Assembly: GCF_034424375.1 (NCBI RefSeq)
Contig: NZ_CP139965.1
Span: 1,178,001-1,242,000, forward strand
Source of the DNA: Paraburkholderia kururiensis
Lineage (GTDB): Bacteria; Pseudomonadota; Gammaproteobacteria; Burkholderiales; Burkholderiaceae
Length of the DNA: 64,000 nucleotides
Reading direction: 5' to 3'
Below, in pieces: positions 1 to 8,012 of the stretch. Position numbers and translations under genes: made by a program. Position 1 is the stretch's first letter. Every line of letters begins with the position of its first letter. Under the pieces are notes generated by a model. That model saw only the letters and a program-made list of their open reading frames with translations, searched no databases and was not told where the DNA came from.

Positions 1-532
1 CGAAGGCCACCGCGCCGAGCAACGCGATCAGCCCGAATCCGGCGACGACGAGGAACGTCGCGCGCCAGCCGAAATGCTGACCAATGAACGTGCCGAGCGG
101 AATGCCCGCGACGAAGGCGACCGTCATGCCGCTGAACATGGTGGCGATGGCGCTGGCCGCCTTCTCTTTCGGCACGAGCGTGGTGGCGATGATCGAGCCC
201 ACGGAAAAGAACACGCCGTGCGCGAGGCCGGTCAGCACGCGTGCCACGATCAGCGACTCGTAACTGGGCGCGCGCCACGCAACGAGGTTGCCGATCGTGA
301 AGAGCGCCATGAGCCCCGCGAGCAGCAGCTTGCGCGGCACGCGTCCTGTGAGCGCGGTGAGCACCGGCGCGCCCACGGCCACGCTGAGCGCATACAGGCT
401 CACGAGCAGACCGGCGGAGGGCAGGCCGATGCCGAGGTCGGACGCAATGGTGGGAATCAGCCCGACGATGACGAACTCGGTGGTGCCGATGGCAAACGCG
501 CTGAGCGTGAGCGCGAGGAGGGCGAGAGGCAT
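1..532 (-). CDS. MFS transporter, AraJ/YdhP-like, C-terminus outside window
   Basis: This is the N-terminal 177 residues of a major facilitator superfamily inner-membrane transporter; the rest lies beyond base 1. The protein begins MPLALLALTLSAFAIGTTEF, where the GTTEF stretch is typical of the AraJ/YdhP group of DHA1 exporters. Several hydrophobic helices follow, with a GRVPRK loop between helices 2 and 3 that is the usual MFS motif A region. It faces a LysR gene across about 100 bases, so the LysR probably controls it. The substrate cannot be told; drug, sugar or metabolite efflux are all possible. Confidence 0.8.
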   Translation of the reverse strand, partial: MPLALLALTLSAFAIGTTEFVIVGLIPTIASDLGIGLPSAGLLVSLYALSVAVGAPVLTALTGRVPRKLLLAGLMALFTIGNLVAWRAPSYESLIVARVLTGLAHGVFFSVGSIIATTLVPKEKAASAIATMFSGMTVAFVAGIPLGTFIGQHFGWRATFLVVAGFGLIALLGAVAF

Positions 533-617
533 GGTGTGCGGTCCTGGCTTCGATGAAGACGGGACGCAGTGTGCGCGCTTTACTTTTGCTGAAAAAGTCG
601 TCTATAAACCAAATAGT

Positions 618-634
618 TTTGATTCGAAATCAAA
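618..634. promoter_or_regulatory. Inverted repeat, likely LysR operator
   Basis: A perfect 7-3-7 inverted repeat, TTTGATT-CGA-AATCAAA, lies in the AT-rich part of the divergent MFS/LysR intergenic region. It ends one base before the LysR start codon. It fits the T-N11-A style of LysR boxes, and its position would suit autoregulation. The function is inferred from symmetry and place only. Confidence 0.5.
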
Positions 635-635
635 G

Positions 636-1538
636 ATGAAAATTACCCTGGACGAGTTGCAGGCCTTTGTGAGCGTGGTGGATACCGGTTCGATCACGGC
701 CGGCGCGCAGCAGCTCGGCCTTACCATTTCCGCCACCAGCCGCACGCTGGGACGGCTCGAAGAGAAGCTGAAGACCACGCTGCTGCGCCGGACCACGCGC
801 CGTCTGGAACTGACGGAGGAAGGGCGCGCGTTCCTGAGCGATGCGCGGGCCATCATCGCATCGGTAGAGGGCGCGGAGGAGCAGATGGCCGCGCGCCGCG
901 AGCGGCCCTCGGGCCGGCTGCGCGTGGATGCGGCCACGCCGTTCATGCTGCACGTGATCGTGCCGCTCGTGCAGGGCTACCGCGAGCGCTATCCGCAGGT
1001 GGAGCTGGAACTCAACAGCAACGAAGGGATCATCGACCTGCTGGAGCGGCGCACGGACGTGGCCATCCGCATTGGTCCGTTGAAGGACTCCACGCTGCAT
1101 CGCAAGGCCGTGGGCCGCAGCCGCCTGCGCATTCTGGCGAGCCCTGCGTACCTGGAAGCGCACGGCCACCCGCGGCGCGTGGAAGACCTCCGGAAGCACG
1201 CGCTGCTGGGTTTCAACCAGCCGGAGTCGCTCAATGTCTGGCCCATCACGGGGCCGGACAATGAGCCGTACCGGATCACACCCGCCATCTGGTCGTCGAA
1301 CGGCGAAACGCTGCGGCAACTCGCGCTGGCGGGCGCCGGCATCGTGTGCCTGTCCGACTTCATGACGGCGAGCGACCGTCGCGAAGGCACGCTCGTGCAG
1401 CTGTTCGCACGCCAGACGCAGGACGTGCGGCAGCCCATCAACGCGGTCTACTACCGCAACACCGCGATTTCGGCGCGCATTGCCTCGTTCGTGGACTATC
1501 TGACCGAGGCCGTGAGCGGCACGGAGTTCGGGCGCTAG
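636..1538 (+). CDS. LysR-family transcriptional regulator
   Basis: A 300-residue LysR-type regulator. The winged helix-turn-helix is at about residues 1-60 (LDELQAFVSVVDTGSITAGAQ, then SATSRTLGRLEEKLKTTLL). The rest is a LysR substrate-binding domain of normal length ending in a typical dimer tail. The start at 636 places the HTH at the very N-terminus, as usual. No clear ribosome binding site precedes it; a palindrome occupies that place. The gene is divergent from the MFS transporter, its probable target. The inducer is unknown. Confidence 0.9.
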   Translation: MKITLDELQAFVSVVDTGSITAGAQQLGLTISATSRTLGRLEEKLKTTLLRRTTRRLELTEEGRAFLSDARAIIASVEGAEEQMAARRERPSGRLRVDAATPFMLHVIVPLVQGYRERYPQVELELNSNEGIIDLLERRTDVAIRIGPLKDSTLHRKAVGRSRLRILASPAYLEAHGHPRRVEDLRKHALLGFNQPESLNVWPITGPDNEPYRITPAIWSSNGETLRQLALAGAGIVCLSDFMTASDRREGTLVQLFARQTQDVRQPINAVYYRNTAISARIASFVDYLTEAVSGTEFGR

Positions 1539-1554
1539 CGGCGCGCCGTGCCTG

Positions 1555-2457
1555 CTACTGCCCGAAGCGCTTCGCCTCTTCGCGCCAGGCGTGCTGCTGC
1601 TTCCAGCCCAGCAGGCGCTTCAACTTCTCGTTGCTGAGCAGCGTTTCGAATTCGCCCAGCTGTTTCTTCACCGGCACGCCGGGGTAGTAGCGGTCGAGCA
1701 GCGTTCGCGTGGGCAGGTCGGACGACACGTCGTCGGCCGCGACGTTCATCACCTCGAAGCCGAGCCCGTCCTTCTCGATGGCGAGCCGGCACGCCTCGGC
1801 GAGGTCGCGCCCGTCGATGTAGCTCCACGCAATGCGTTTGCGCAGGGCCGGGTCCTGGTTCCACGTGGCGAACTTCGCATAGTCCTCGGGGTCGAGCACG
1901 TTGCCGATGCGAAAGCAGTAGATGTCCGAACCGGTACGCGCATGGAACGCCTTCGCCGTGACTTCGTTCACGACCTTCGAGGTGGCGTAGCTGTCCATGG
2001 GGTCGACGGGATACGCCTCGTCCAGCGGGAAATACGCGGGATCGCGATGGCGGTGGGCGAACACCACGCCGTACGTCGTTTCGCTCGACGCCACGATCAC
2101 CTTGCGAATGCCGAGCTTCGAGGCCGCGTCGAGAATGTTGTACGTGCCCATCACGTTGATGCGGTAGACCTCGTTGTCGGTCGTGATCATGATGCGCGGA
2201 ATGGCCGCGAAGTGGACGATTGCGTCGATGGGCTTCGGCTCCAGATCGTCGGCGAACTCCACGGGTGCCGTGCTCGATGCGAGCGCATTGAACACCTGGC
2301 CCGCGTCCGTGATGTCGGTAATCAGCGTGCGCACCGTGCGCTTTGCCATCGGTACGCGGTCGAGGTTCATTACGTCGTAGCCGTGCTGGACCAGGTTCTC
2401 CACTACCCACTTGCCGGCCAGGCCGCTGCCGCCGGTCACTATCACACGCTTGGTCAT
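1555..2457 (-). CDS. NAD-dependent epimerase/dehydratase (extended SDR)
   Basis: A 300-residue extended short-chain dehydrogenase. The Rossmann nucleotide-binding motif GGSGLAG is at residues 9-15, HFAA at about 82-85, and the catalytic YATSK (Tyr157, Lys161) follows an SSET segment. The start is supported by GGAGGAGAG upstream; an in-frame longer form has no such site. The shape resembles uronate dehydrogenase and sugar-acid dehydrogenases, but the substrate is not proven. It is divergent from the ribose-type ABC importer at 2732 and shares an intergenic region holding two Crp-like sites, so it probably oxidises or epimerises the imported compound. Confidence 0.85.
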   Translation of the reverse strand: MTKRVIVTGGSGLAGKWVVENLVQHGYDVMNLDRVPMAKRTVRTLITDITDAGQVFNALASSTAPVEFADDLEPKPIDAIVHFAAIPRIMITTDNEVYRINVMGTYNILDAASKLGIRKVIVASSETTYGVVFAHRHRDPAYFPLDEAYPVDPMDSYATSKVVNEVTAKAFHARTGSDIYCFRIGNVLDPEDYAKFATWNQDPALRKRIAWSYIDGRDLAEACRLAIEKDGLGFEVMNVAADDVSSDLPTRTLLDRYYPGVPVKKQLGEFETLLSNEKLKRLLGWKQQHAWREEAKRFGQ

Positions 2458-2545
2458 GCGCTCTCTCCTCCAGATCGGGTTCAAGGGACAGACGCCCATG
2501 CGCCTGTTCTTTCACGCAGCGTAGCGAGTTCCGCGCCGGCAAGTC

Positions 2546-2561
2546 TGTGACGCTCGTCATA
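2546..2561. promoter_or_regulatory. Crp/Fnr-type operator, copy 1
   Basis: The sequence TGTGACGCTCGTCATA fits the TGTGA-N6-TCACA pattern with one changed base in the second half-site. It lies between the divergent SDR and ABC operon. A second, inverted copy is about 98 bases away, and a Crp-family regulator is encoded in the same cluster. Confidence 0.55.
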
Positions 2562-2643
2562 GCGTGAGTCCTGTCCTGCGCGCGCAACCGGTCGCGCGCC
2601 CTCTTTTCCCCGCGCTCTTGAGGGATAACCCCGATCCCGTTGT

Positions 2644-2659
2644 ATGACGCCCATCACAG
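2644..2659. promoter_or_regulatory. Crp/Fnr-type operator, copy 2
   Basis: Read on the minus strand this is TGTGATGGGCGTCATA. It matches copy 1 in both half-sites (TGTGA and TCATA) and 12 of 16 bases overall. It sits about 70-90 bases upstream of the ABC permease start. The repeated identical half-sites make chance less likely. Confidence 0.55.
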
Positions 2660-2731
2660 TTTCGCAGCGGAACCTCCACGTACTCTTTGCGCATTGAAGG
2701 CGCAGCAAGCACACGACCCAGGAGACATGCG

Positions 2732-3730
2732 TTGAAAGCCATTCCCACCCACGTCGAGGCGCACACCGAATCCCGCCTGCTCGCCACCGTGCGCGCGTGC
2801 CTCGGTGTGCGGGAATTCAACATATTCGCGGTGCTGATTGCCGTGGGGGTGCTGATCAGCCTGTGCTCTCCGTACTTCCTCACCACCAACAATCTGATGG
2901 GCGTGTTCCGCTCGTTCTCGCTCACCGCGATCATGGCGATCGGCATGATGCTCGTGATCGTGACGGGCGGCATCGACCTCTCTGTCGGGTCCGTCATGGG
3001 GCTGTCGTCGCTCGTTACGGCGCTCGCGTTCCAGCATGGGCTCAATGCGTTCGTCGCCGTGGCGGCGGGGCTGGCTACCGGCGTGGTGGCCGGTTCCGTG
3101 AACGGGCTGCTCGTGACGCGCATCCAGTTGCCGCCCTTCATCGCGACGCTCGGCACGCTGAGCATCGGGCGCGGGCTCATGTACATCATCACCAAAGGCG
3201 TGCCCGTTACGCCGGACGTGCCGGACGGCTTCACGTATCTCGGCCAGGGCTACGTGGGTTTCATTCCGGTGCCGGTGGTCGTGATGGTGGTGCTGGCGGC
3301 GTGCTTTTCCGTCGTCATGCGGCGCACGCGTTTTGGACGGCACGTCTACGCAACAGGCGGCAACGAGACCGCGGCGCACTTGAGCGGCGTGCGCACGCAC
3401 CGCGTGAAGTTTCTCGTCTATCTGCTCTCGGGCGTGATCGCCGCGCTCGCGGGCGTCATCAGCTTCTCGCGTTTCGTATCGGCCGAACCGGCTGCGGGCT
3501 TCGGCGCCGAACTGGACGTGATCGCCGCCGCCGCGATTGGCGGCGCGAGCCTTTCGGGCGGCGCCGGCAGCGTGGAGGGCGCGGTGATCGGCGCGGCGCT
3601 GGCCGGCATCATCACCAACGGCGTGGTGTTGCTCAACATCGATACCTACGCGCAACAAACCATTACGGGTTGCGTCATCCTGATTGCGGTCAGCATCGAC
3701 ATCTGGAGACTGCGCCGTAAGGCGCGATAG
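2732..3730 (+). CDS. Sugar ABC transporter permease, RbsC-like
   Basis: A 332-residue membrane component of a ribose/xylose-type ABC importer (BPD_transp_2 family), with about 8-10 hydrophobic helices and the conserved GGIDLSVGS segment followed by GLSSLV. I chose a TTG start at 2732 because GGAGA lies six bases before it; the nearby ATG at 2727 opens only a two-codon frame. It leads an operon with the binding protein (50 bases on), ATPase and a racemase-fold gene. It should import a sugar, polyol or sugar acid with its neighbours. Confidence 0.88.
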   Translation: MKAIPTHVEAHTESRLLATVRACLGVREFNIFAVLIAVGVLISLCSPYFLTTNNLMGVFRSFSLTAIMAIGMMLVIVTGGIDLSVGSVMGLSSLVTALAFQHGLNAFVAVAAGLATGVVAGSVNGLLVTRIQLPPFIATLGTLSIGRGLMYIITKGVPVTPDVPDGFTYLGQGYVGFIPVPVVVMVVLAACFSVVMRRTRFGRHVYATGGNETAAHLSGVRTHRVKFLVYLLSGVIAALAGVISFSRFVSAEPAAGFGAELDVIAAAAIGGASLSGGAGSVEGAVIGAALAGIITNGVVLLNIDTYAQQTITGCVILIAVSIDIWRLRRKAR

Positions 3731-3780
3731 CCACATCGCGCAGCTTGGCTCATCAATCTTATAAACATGGAGACAACACA

Positions 3781-4746
3781 ATGAAATCCCGTCTGCTTCG
3801 CAAGGCGATCTTCAATGGCGCAAGCCTCGCACTGGCCGCTGCCGCATTCGGCACGCTCTTCGCGCAACCGGCATCCGCCAAGGACCCGCAGTCCATTTCC
3901 ATCGCCGTGATACCGAAGGTGGCCGTGCCCTTCTTCGACGACTGCAACACGGGCGCGAAGGAAGAAGCGAAGAAGTACAACGTCAATTACCAATGGGTCG
4001 TGCCGCAGAATACGCAGGGCTCGACGCAGGTGCAGATTATCGAAGACCTCATGGCGCGCCACGTGGACGGCATCGCCATTTCGGTGAACGAGCCGAAGTC
4101 CGTGGAGAACGTGATTCAGCAGGCGAAGCGCAACGGCATCAAGGTGCTTACCTTCGATTCGGATTCGCCCAAGAGCGGCCGCTCCATGTATATCGGCACG
4201 AGCAATGTGGCCGCCGGCGCGACCATGGCAGCCGCGATGGCCAAGGCCCTCAACGGCAACGGCGAAGTGGCGATCATCACGGGCCAACTGGGCGCGGTGA
4301 ACCTGAACGAACGCATTACGGGAATCAAGCAGGAACTCGCGAAGTATCCCGGCATCAAGATCGTGGAAACGCAGGGCACGGACGACGATCTGGCGCGCGG
4401 TGTGTCGGTGGTTGAAACGACGCTGCGTGCGCATCCGCAGTTGAAGGGCATCTTCGGTGTGAGCCAGGTGGGCGGTCCCGCCGTGGCGAAAGTGCTCAGC
4501 ACGCGCGAATTCGGCGACAAGAAGGGCAAGCTCGAAGTGCTGGCCTTCGACGATCTGCCGGACACCATCAAGGGCGTCAAAGACGGCCTGATTCAGGGCA
4601 TCATCGTGCAGCGGCCCGTCACCATGGGGCGCCTTGCCGTGGATCACCTCTACGCGCAGATCCAGGGCAAGGAAACGAGCGAAAAAGACATCGACACGGG
4701 CGTGACGGTGGTGACCAAGGCCAATCTGGGCAGCTATACCAAGTAA
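3781..4746 (+). CDS. Sugar ABC transporter substrate-binding protein, RbsB-like
   Basis: A 321-residue periplasmic binding protein of the Peripla_BP_4 (ribose/galactose) type. A Sec signal peptide covers residues 1-33, with a likely cut after ALA in QPASA. The mature part starts AVIPKVAVPFFDDCNTGAK and carries the usual SVNEPKSVENV and FDSDSPKS strands that build the ligand pocket. The ribosome site GGAGACAACAC precedes the ATG. It lies between the permease and ATPase genes of the same importer. The ligand cannot be deduced; its pairing with an SDR and a racemase-fold protein suggests a sugar acid or polyol. Confidence 0.9.
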   Translation: MKSRLLRKAIFNGASLALAAAAFGTLFAQPASAKDPQSISIAVIPKVAVPFFDDCNTGAKEEAKKYNVNYQWVVPQNTQGSTQVQIIEDLMARHVDGIAISVNEPKSVENVIQQAKRNGIKVLTFDSDSPKSGRSMYIGTSNVAAGATMAAAMAKALNGNGEVAIITGQLGAVNLNERITGIKQELAKYPGIKIVETQGTDDDLARGVSVVETTLRAHPQLKGIFGVSQVGGPAVAKVLSTREFGDKKGKLEVLAFDDLPDTIKGVKDGLIQGIIVQRPVTMGRLAVDHLYAQIQGKETSEKDIDTGVTVVTKANLGSYTK

Positions 4747-4871
4747 CGGCGAGGTGGCGCGAGGTACGCGACAGGAAGAGACACGGGGCCGCTGCGGGGC
4801 AGGGGCCCGTGCATGAAGCGAGTCGTTTTGCCGAAAGATACAGCTTGAGAAGCATGCTTGAGAGACACGCG

Positions 4872-6374
4872 ATGACCCCCTTTCTCGAAGTCAGCCACAT
4901 CTCGAAGACCTTTCCCGGCGTGCGTGCGCTCAACCGCGTGAGCCTGCACGTGTCGCGCGGCGAAGTGCTCGCGCTCGCCGGCGAGAACGGTGCGGGCAAG
5001 AGCACGCTCATGAAGATTCTGACCGGCGTGCTGCAACCGGATGCAGGCGGGCAGATCCGGTTGGAGGGTCAACCCGTCGTGCTCGCGGACAACAACCACG
5101 CGCGCGCGCTGGGCATCGGCATCATTTATCAGGAGCTTTCGGTCGTCGACAACCTGAGCATTGCCGAGAACATCTTTCTGGCCCGAGAGCCGCTCAATCG
5201 CTTCGGCTTCATCGACCGTGCGCGCATGAATGCGCAGGCGAGCGAACTGCTCGCCAACATCGGCATGACGCTCGACCCGCGCCGCCTGGTGAGCGGCCTG
5301 AGTGTTGGGCAGAAGCAGATGGTGGAAATCGCGAAGGCCGTGTCCTGTGAACCGAAAATTCTGATCATGGACGAGCCCACCGCGTCGCTCAGCCATCATG
5401 AAACGCGGCTGCTGCTCGATCTCATCAAGCGGCTGCGCGAGCGTGGTATCGGCGTCGTGTACATCTCGCACCGGCTGGAGGAGTTGTTCGAACTCGCGGA
5501 CCGTGTGACCGTGCTGCGCGACGGGTCCACCGTGGCCGACGCTGCAATGCGCGACGTGGACCGCGCATGGCTGGTGCGCGAAATGGTGGCGCGCGAATTG
5601 AGCGAGCTTTACGCGAGATCGGCGTCTCATGCGACGCGCGACGTGGTGCTCGAAGTGCGCGGCCTTTCGCTGCGCACGCGCCACGGCGCGGCCGGCTGGA
5701 TTCGCGACATCTCGTTCAGCGTGCATCGCGGCGAGATTCTGGGCATTGCGGGCCTTGTGGGCGCGGGGCGTACCGAGATCATGGAGATGATTTTCGGCAT
5801 GCGCCCCGCAACGGGCGAAGTGCTGATCGAAGGGCGGGCTGCCGCCATTGCCAGTCCGCACGACGCGATTGCGCATGGTATCGGCTTCGCAACCGAAGAC
5901 CGCAAGGCGCAGGGGCTCGTGGCCGGCATGAGCGTTCGCGAGAACTTCAGCCTCACGCATCTGGAAACCTACTCGCCGCTGCAATTCGTCAAGCGTGCGC
6001 AAGAAGACGAACGCTGCCGTCAGTTCGTTCGCGAACTCGGCGTAAAGACGCCTTCCATCGAGCAGAAGGTCGTCAATCTGAGCGGCGGAAACCAGCAGAA
6101 GGTCGTGCTCGCGAAATGGCTCGCACGCAAGCCGCGCCTGCTGATCGTGGACGAACCCACCCGCGGCATCGACATCGGCGCCAAGGCCGAAGTGCATGCC
6201 GTGCTCGCGCAGCTCGCTTCGCAGGGCGTTGCGATCATCGCGATCTCGTCGGACTTGCAGGAAGTGCTCGCCATCAGCGATCGTATCCTTGTCGTGCGCG
6301 AAGGCCGTGTGAACGGCCTGTTCGATCGCGACGACGCCACCCAGGAACGCGTCATGGCAGCCGCTACCGCGTGA
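4872..6374 (+). CDS. Sugar ABC transporter ATP-binding protein, RbsA-like
   Basis: A 500-residue tandem ATPase of the ribose-type importer. Domain 1 has Walker A GENGAGKST at 37-45, a signature LSVGQKQ and Walker B ILIMDEPT. Domain 2 has the usual degenerate Walker A (GLVGAGRTE), signature LSGGNQQK and LLIVDEPT. This asymmetry is normal for RbsA/MglA proteins. The ATG at 4872 has GAGAG just upstream; the longer in-frame extension is not family-like. It follows the binding protein by 125 bases, a gap with a weak GC-rich hairpin (4782-4811) that could lower ATPase expression relative to the binding protein. Confidence 0.92.
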   Translation: MTPFLEVSHISKTFPGVRALNRVSLHVSRGEVLALAGENGAGKSTLMKILTGVLQPDAGGQIRLEGQPVVLADNNHARALGIGIIYQELSVVDNLSIAENIFLAREPLNRFGFIDRARMNAQASELLANIGMTLDPRRLVSGLSVGQKQMVEIAKAVSCEPKILIMDEPTASLSHHETRLLLDLIKRLRERGIGVVYISHRLEELFELADRVTVLRDGSTVADAAMRDVDRAWLVREMVARELSELYARSASHATRDVVLEVRGLSLRTRHGAAGWIRDISFSVHRGEILGIAGLVGAGRTEIMEMIFGMRPATGEVLIEGRAAAIASPHDAIAHGIGFATEDRKAQGLVAGMSVRENFSLTHLETYSPLQFVKRAQEDERCRQFVRELGVKTPSIEQKVVNLSGGNQQKVVLAKWLARKPRLLIVDEPTRGIDIGAKAEVHAVLAQLASQGVAIIAISSDLQEVLAISDRILVVREGRVNGLFDRDDATQERVMAAATA

Positions 6375-6423
6375 TGCATTCGTCGTTCTGCATTTGCCCC
6401 TTCATTACGGAAACCTTGAAGAC

Positions 6424-7083
6424 ATGACCACGATAGTCGTCGTACACACCGGCCCCGTCACCGTGCAGCCGCTCAAAGACCAGTTCAACCAGCAACTGCC
6501 CGATGTCCGCATGATCAACATCGTGGACGACAGCCTGCTCAACGACGTGCGCGCGGCGGGGCATCTCACGCCCGAAGTCACGGCGCGGCTCTACACGTAC
6601 ATGGCCAATGCGCAGGCCATGGGCGCGGACTACATCCTGAACGCGTGCTCTTCGGTGGGCGAGGCGGTGGACGTGGTGCGCGGCATGGTGCGCACGCCCA
6701 TCATGAAGATCGACGAGACGATGGCGGAAGAGGCGAGCCGCCTCGGCTCGCGCATTGGCGTGGTGGCGACGGTGAAGACCACGCTGGAGCCTACCGTGCG
6801 GCTCATCCGCAAAAAAGCGCAGGAAGCCGCGCGCGAAATCGCGGTGGTGGAGCGCGTGGCGGAAGCCGCGTTCGAAGCGCTGCTTGCAGGCGATACGGGC
6901 CGCCACGACGAGATCCTGCGCCAGACCATTCTCGAACTTGCCGAGACGGTGGACGTCATCGTACTCGCGCAGGTTTCGATGGCGCGGCTCGTGCCGTCGC
7001 TGGGCACGACGCGCGTGCCGGTGCTATCGAGCCCGCAAAGCGGTGTAGCGGCGCTGCGCGAGGCGCTTTCACGCGCCCACTAA
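6424..7083 (+). CDS. Asp/Glu racemase-superfamily protein with a single cysteine
   Basis: A 219-residue protein of the aspartate/glutamate/hydantoin racemase fold. The first catalytic-cysteine motif is present (LNACSSVGEA, Cys75). At the place of the second (usually GCT or ACT) the sequence reads VLAQVSMARL, with Gln183; there is no other cysteine in the protein. A two-base cysteine racemase mechanism therefore seems unlikely, and an isomerase, decarboxylase or other role in the superfamily is possible. It is the last gene of the ABC operon, 49 bases after the ATPase, and probably acts on the imported compound. Its 3' end overlaps the convergent Crp-family gene by 15 bases. Confidence 0.8.
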   Translation: MTTIVVVHTGPVTVQPLKDQFNQQLPDVRMINIVDDSLLNDVRAAGHLTPEVTARLYTYMANAQAMGADYILNACSSVGEAVDVVRGMVRTPIMKIDETMAEEASRLGSRIGVVATVKTTLEPTVRLIRKKAQEAAREIAVVERVAEAAFEALLAGDTGRHDEILRQTILELAETVDVIVLAQVSMARLVPSLGTTRVPVLSSPQSGVAALREALSRAH

Positions 7084-7839
7084 CGGCACCTTGATGTCGC
7101 GGTGCGCGCCCTGCACGGGTGGAGGCGCCGTCTTCTCGACGGGCGTCTGCGCATCGCGCAGGTACTGCGAGACGAATGCGGGCGTCAACACGATCTTGCG
7201 CTGATACGTGTCGACGAGACCTTCGGTTTTGAGGTCGCTGAAGTGGCGGTTGACCGACTCGCGCGACGTGCCGATGAATTCGGCGAGCTTGTCTTGCGGT
7301 ATCGAAAGGTCGATCAGAATGCCGGTGCCCACGCCCGCGTGGACGAACGGGCTGCCGATTTGCCGCGCGAACATGGAAAGAATATTGATGAGCCGCTTGC
7401 GCACTTCGTGCAGCGAAAGGCTTTCGATCAATTGCTGCGCTTCCTGCCAGCGCTGATGATGGCTGCGCAGCACGAACTGGCTGATGACGGCGTAACGGTC
7501 CAGCAGGTCTTTGAAGTCTGCCTTGTTGATGTAGCAGATGCGGCAGTCCGTAAGCGTTTGCGCGTAATGCGAATAGTTGGTTTCGTTGAGCACGTCGCCG
7601 TCGCCGAACAGCATGCCGGCCTTGATGAACGACAGCGTGATTTCCTGCCCGTCTTCGGTGATGCGATAAAGCCGCAGGTGGCCCACCTTGAGCAGGTACA
7701 CGTAGTCGCTGCGTTCGTCGGGGCGATAGACGAGGGCATTCTTGCGCAGGATGCGATGATCGCTGAATGCCGGCATTACCTCTTCGAGGCAATTCTTTTC
7801 AATGAGCGAGAGAAGCTCGCTTTTTCCAACGAACCACAT
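7069..7839 (-). CDS. Crp/Fnr-family transcriptional regulator
   Basis: A 256-residue regulator with an N-terminal cyclic-nucleotide-binding-like beta roll (about 20-130, with ERSDYVYLLKVGHLRLYR) and a C-terminal Crp-type helix-turn-helix (IPQDKLAEFIGTSRESVNRHFSDLKTEGL). It lacks the cysteine cluster of oxygen-sensing Fnr. AAGGAGA precedes the ATG at 7839; a nearer ATG at 7844 is out of frame. It ends head-on into the racemase-fold gene. It is the natural candidate to bind the two Crp-like palindromes in front of the SDR and ABC genes. The effector is unknown. Confidence 0.88.
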   Translation of the reverse strand: MWFVGKSELLSLIEKNCLEEVMPAFSDHRILRKNALVYRPDERSDYVYLLKVGHLRLYRITEDGQEITLSFIKAGMLFGDGDVLNETNYSHYAQTLTDCRICYINKADFKDLLDRYAVISQFVLRSHHQRWQEAQQLIESLSLHEVRKRLINILSMFARQIGSPFVHAGVGTGILIDLSIPQDKLAEFIGTSRESVNRHFSDLKTEGLVDTYQRKIVLTPAFVSQYLRDAQTPVEKTAPPPVQGAHRDIKVPLVGA

Positions 7840-8012
7840 CGCATGTCTCCTTTCCGTCCGCTTCGGGTTCCGGACGTATTTCGTCATTGCAGCGTTCGGG
7901 GCGCGATTCCGTGTGGCTTCCCGTGCGGCCGCCACAGTGATTCGGCATCATAGCGCGCTCTGCGGCCACGCGCTAAACCGGGCATTTTCCGATGGTGCGG
8001 CGCGGTATCGCG

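Noticed and set aside
4782..4811. GC-rich hairpin between the binding protein and ATPase genes as a terminator
   Set aside because: Only a six-base continuous stem with a bulge and no T-run; mentioned with the ATPase gene but not called as a separate feature.
7860..7965. A Crp-like half-site pair (TGA...TCA) before the Crp-family gene
   Set aside because: The spacer is seven rather than six bases and the half-sites do not match the two sites at 2546 and 2644 well enough.
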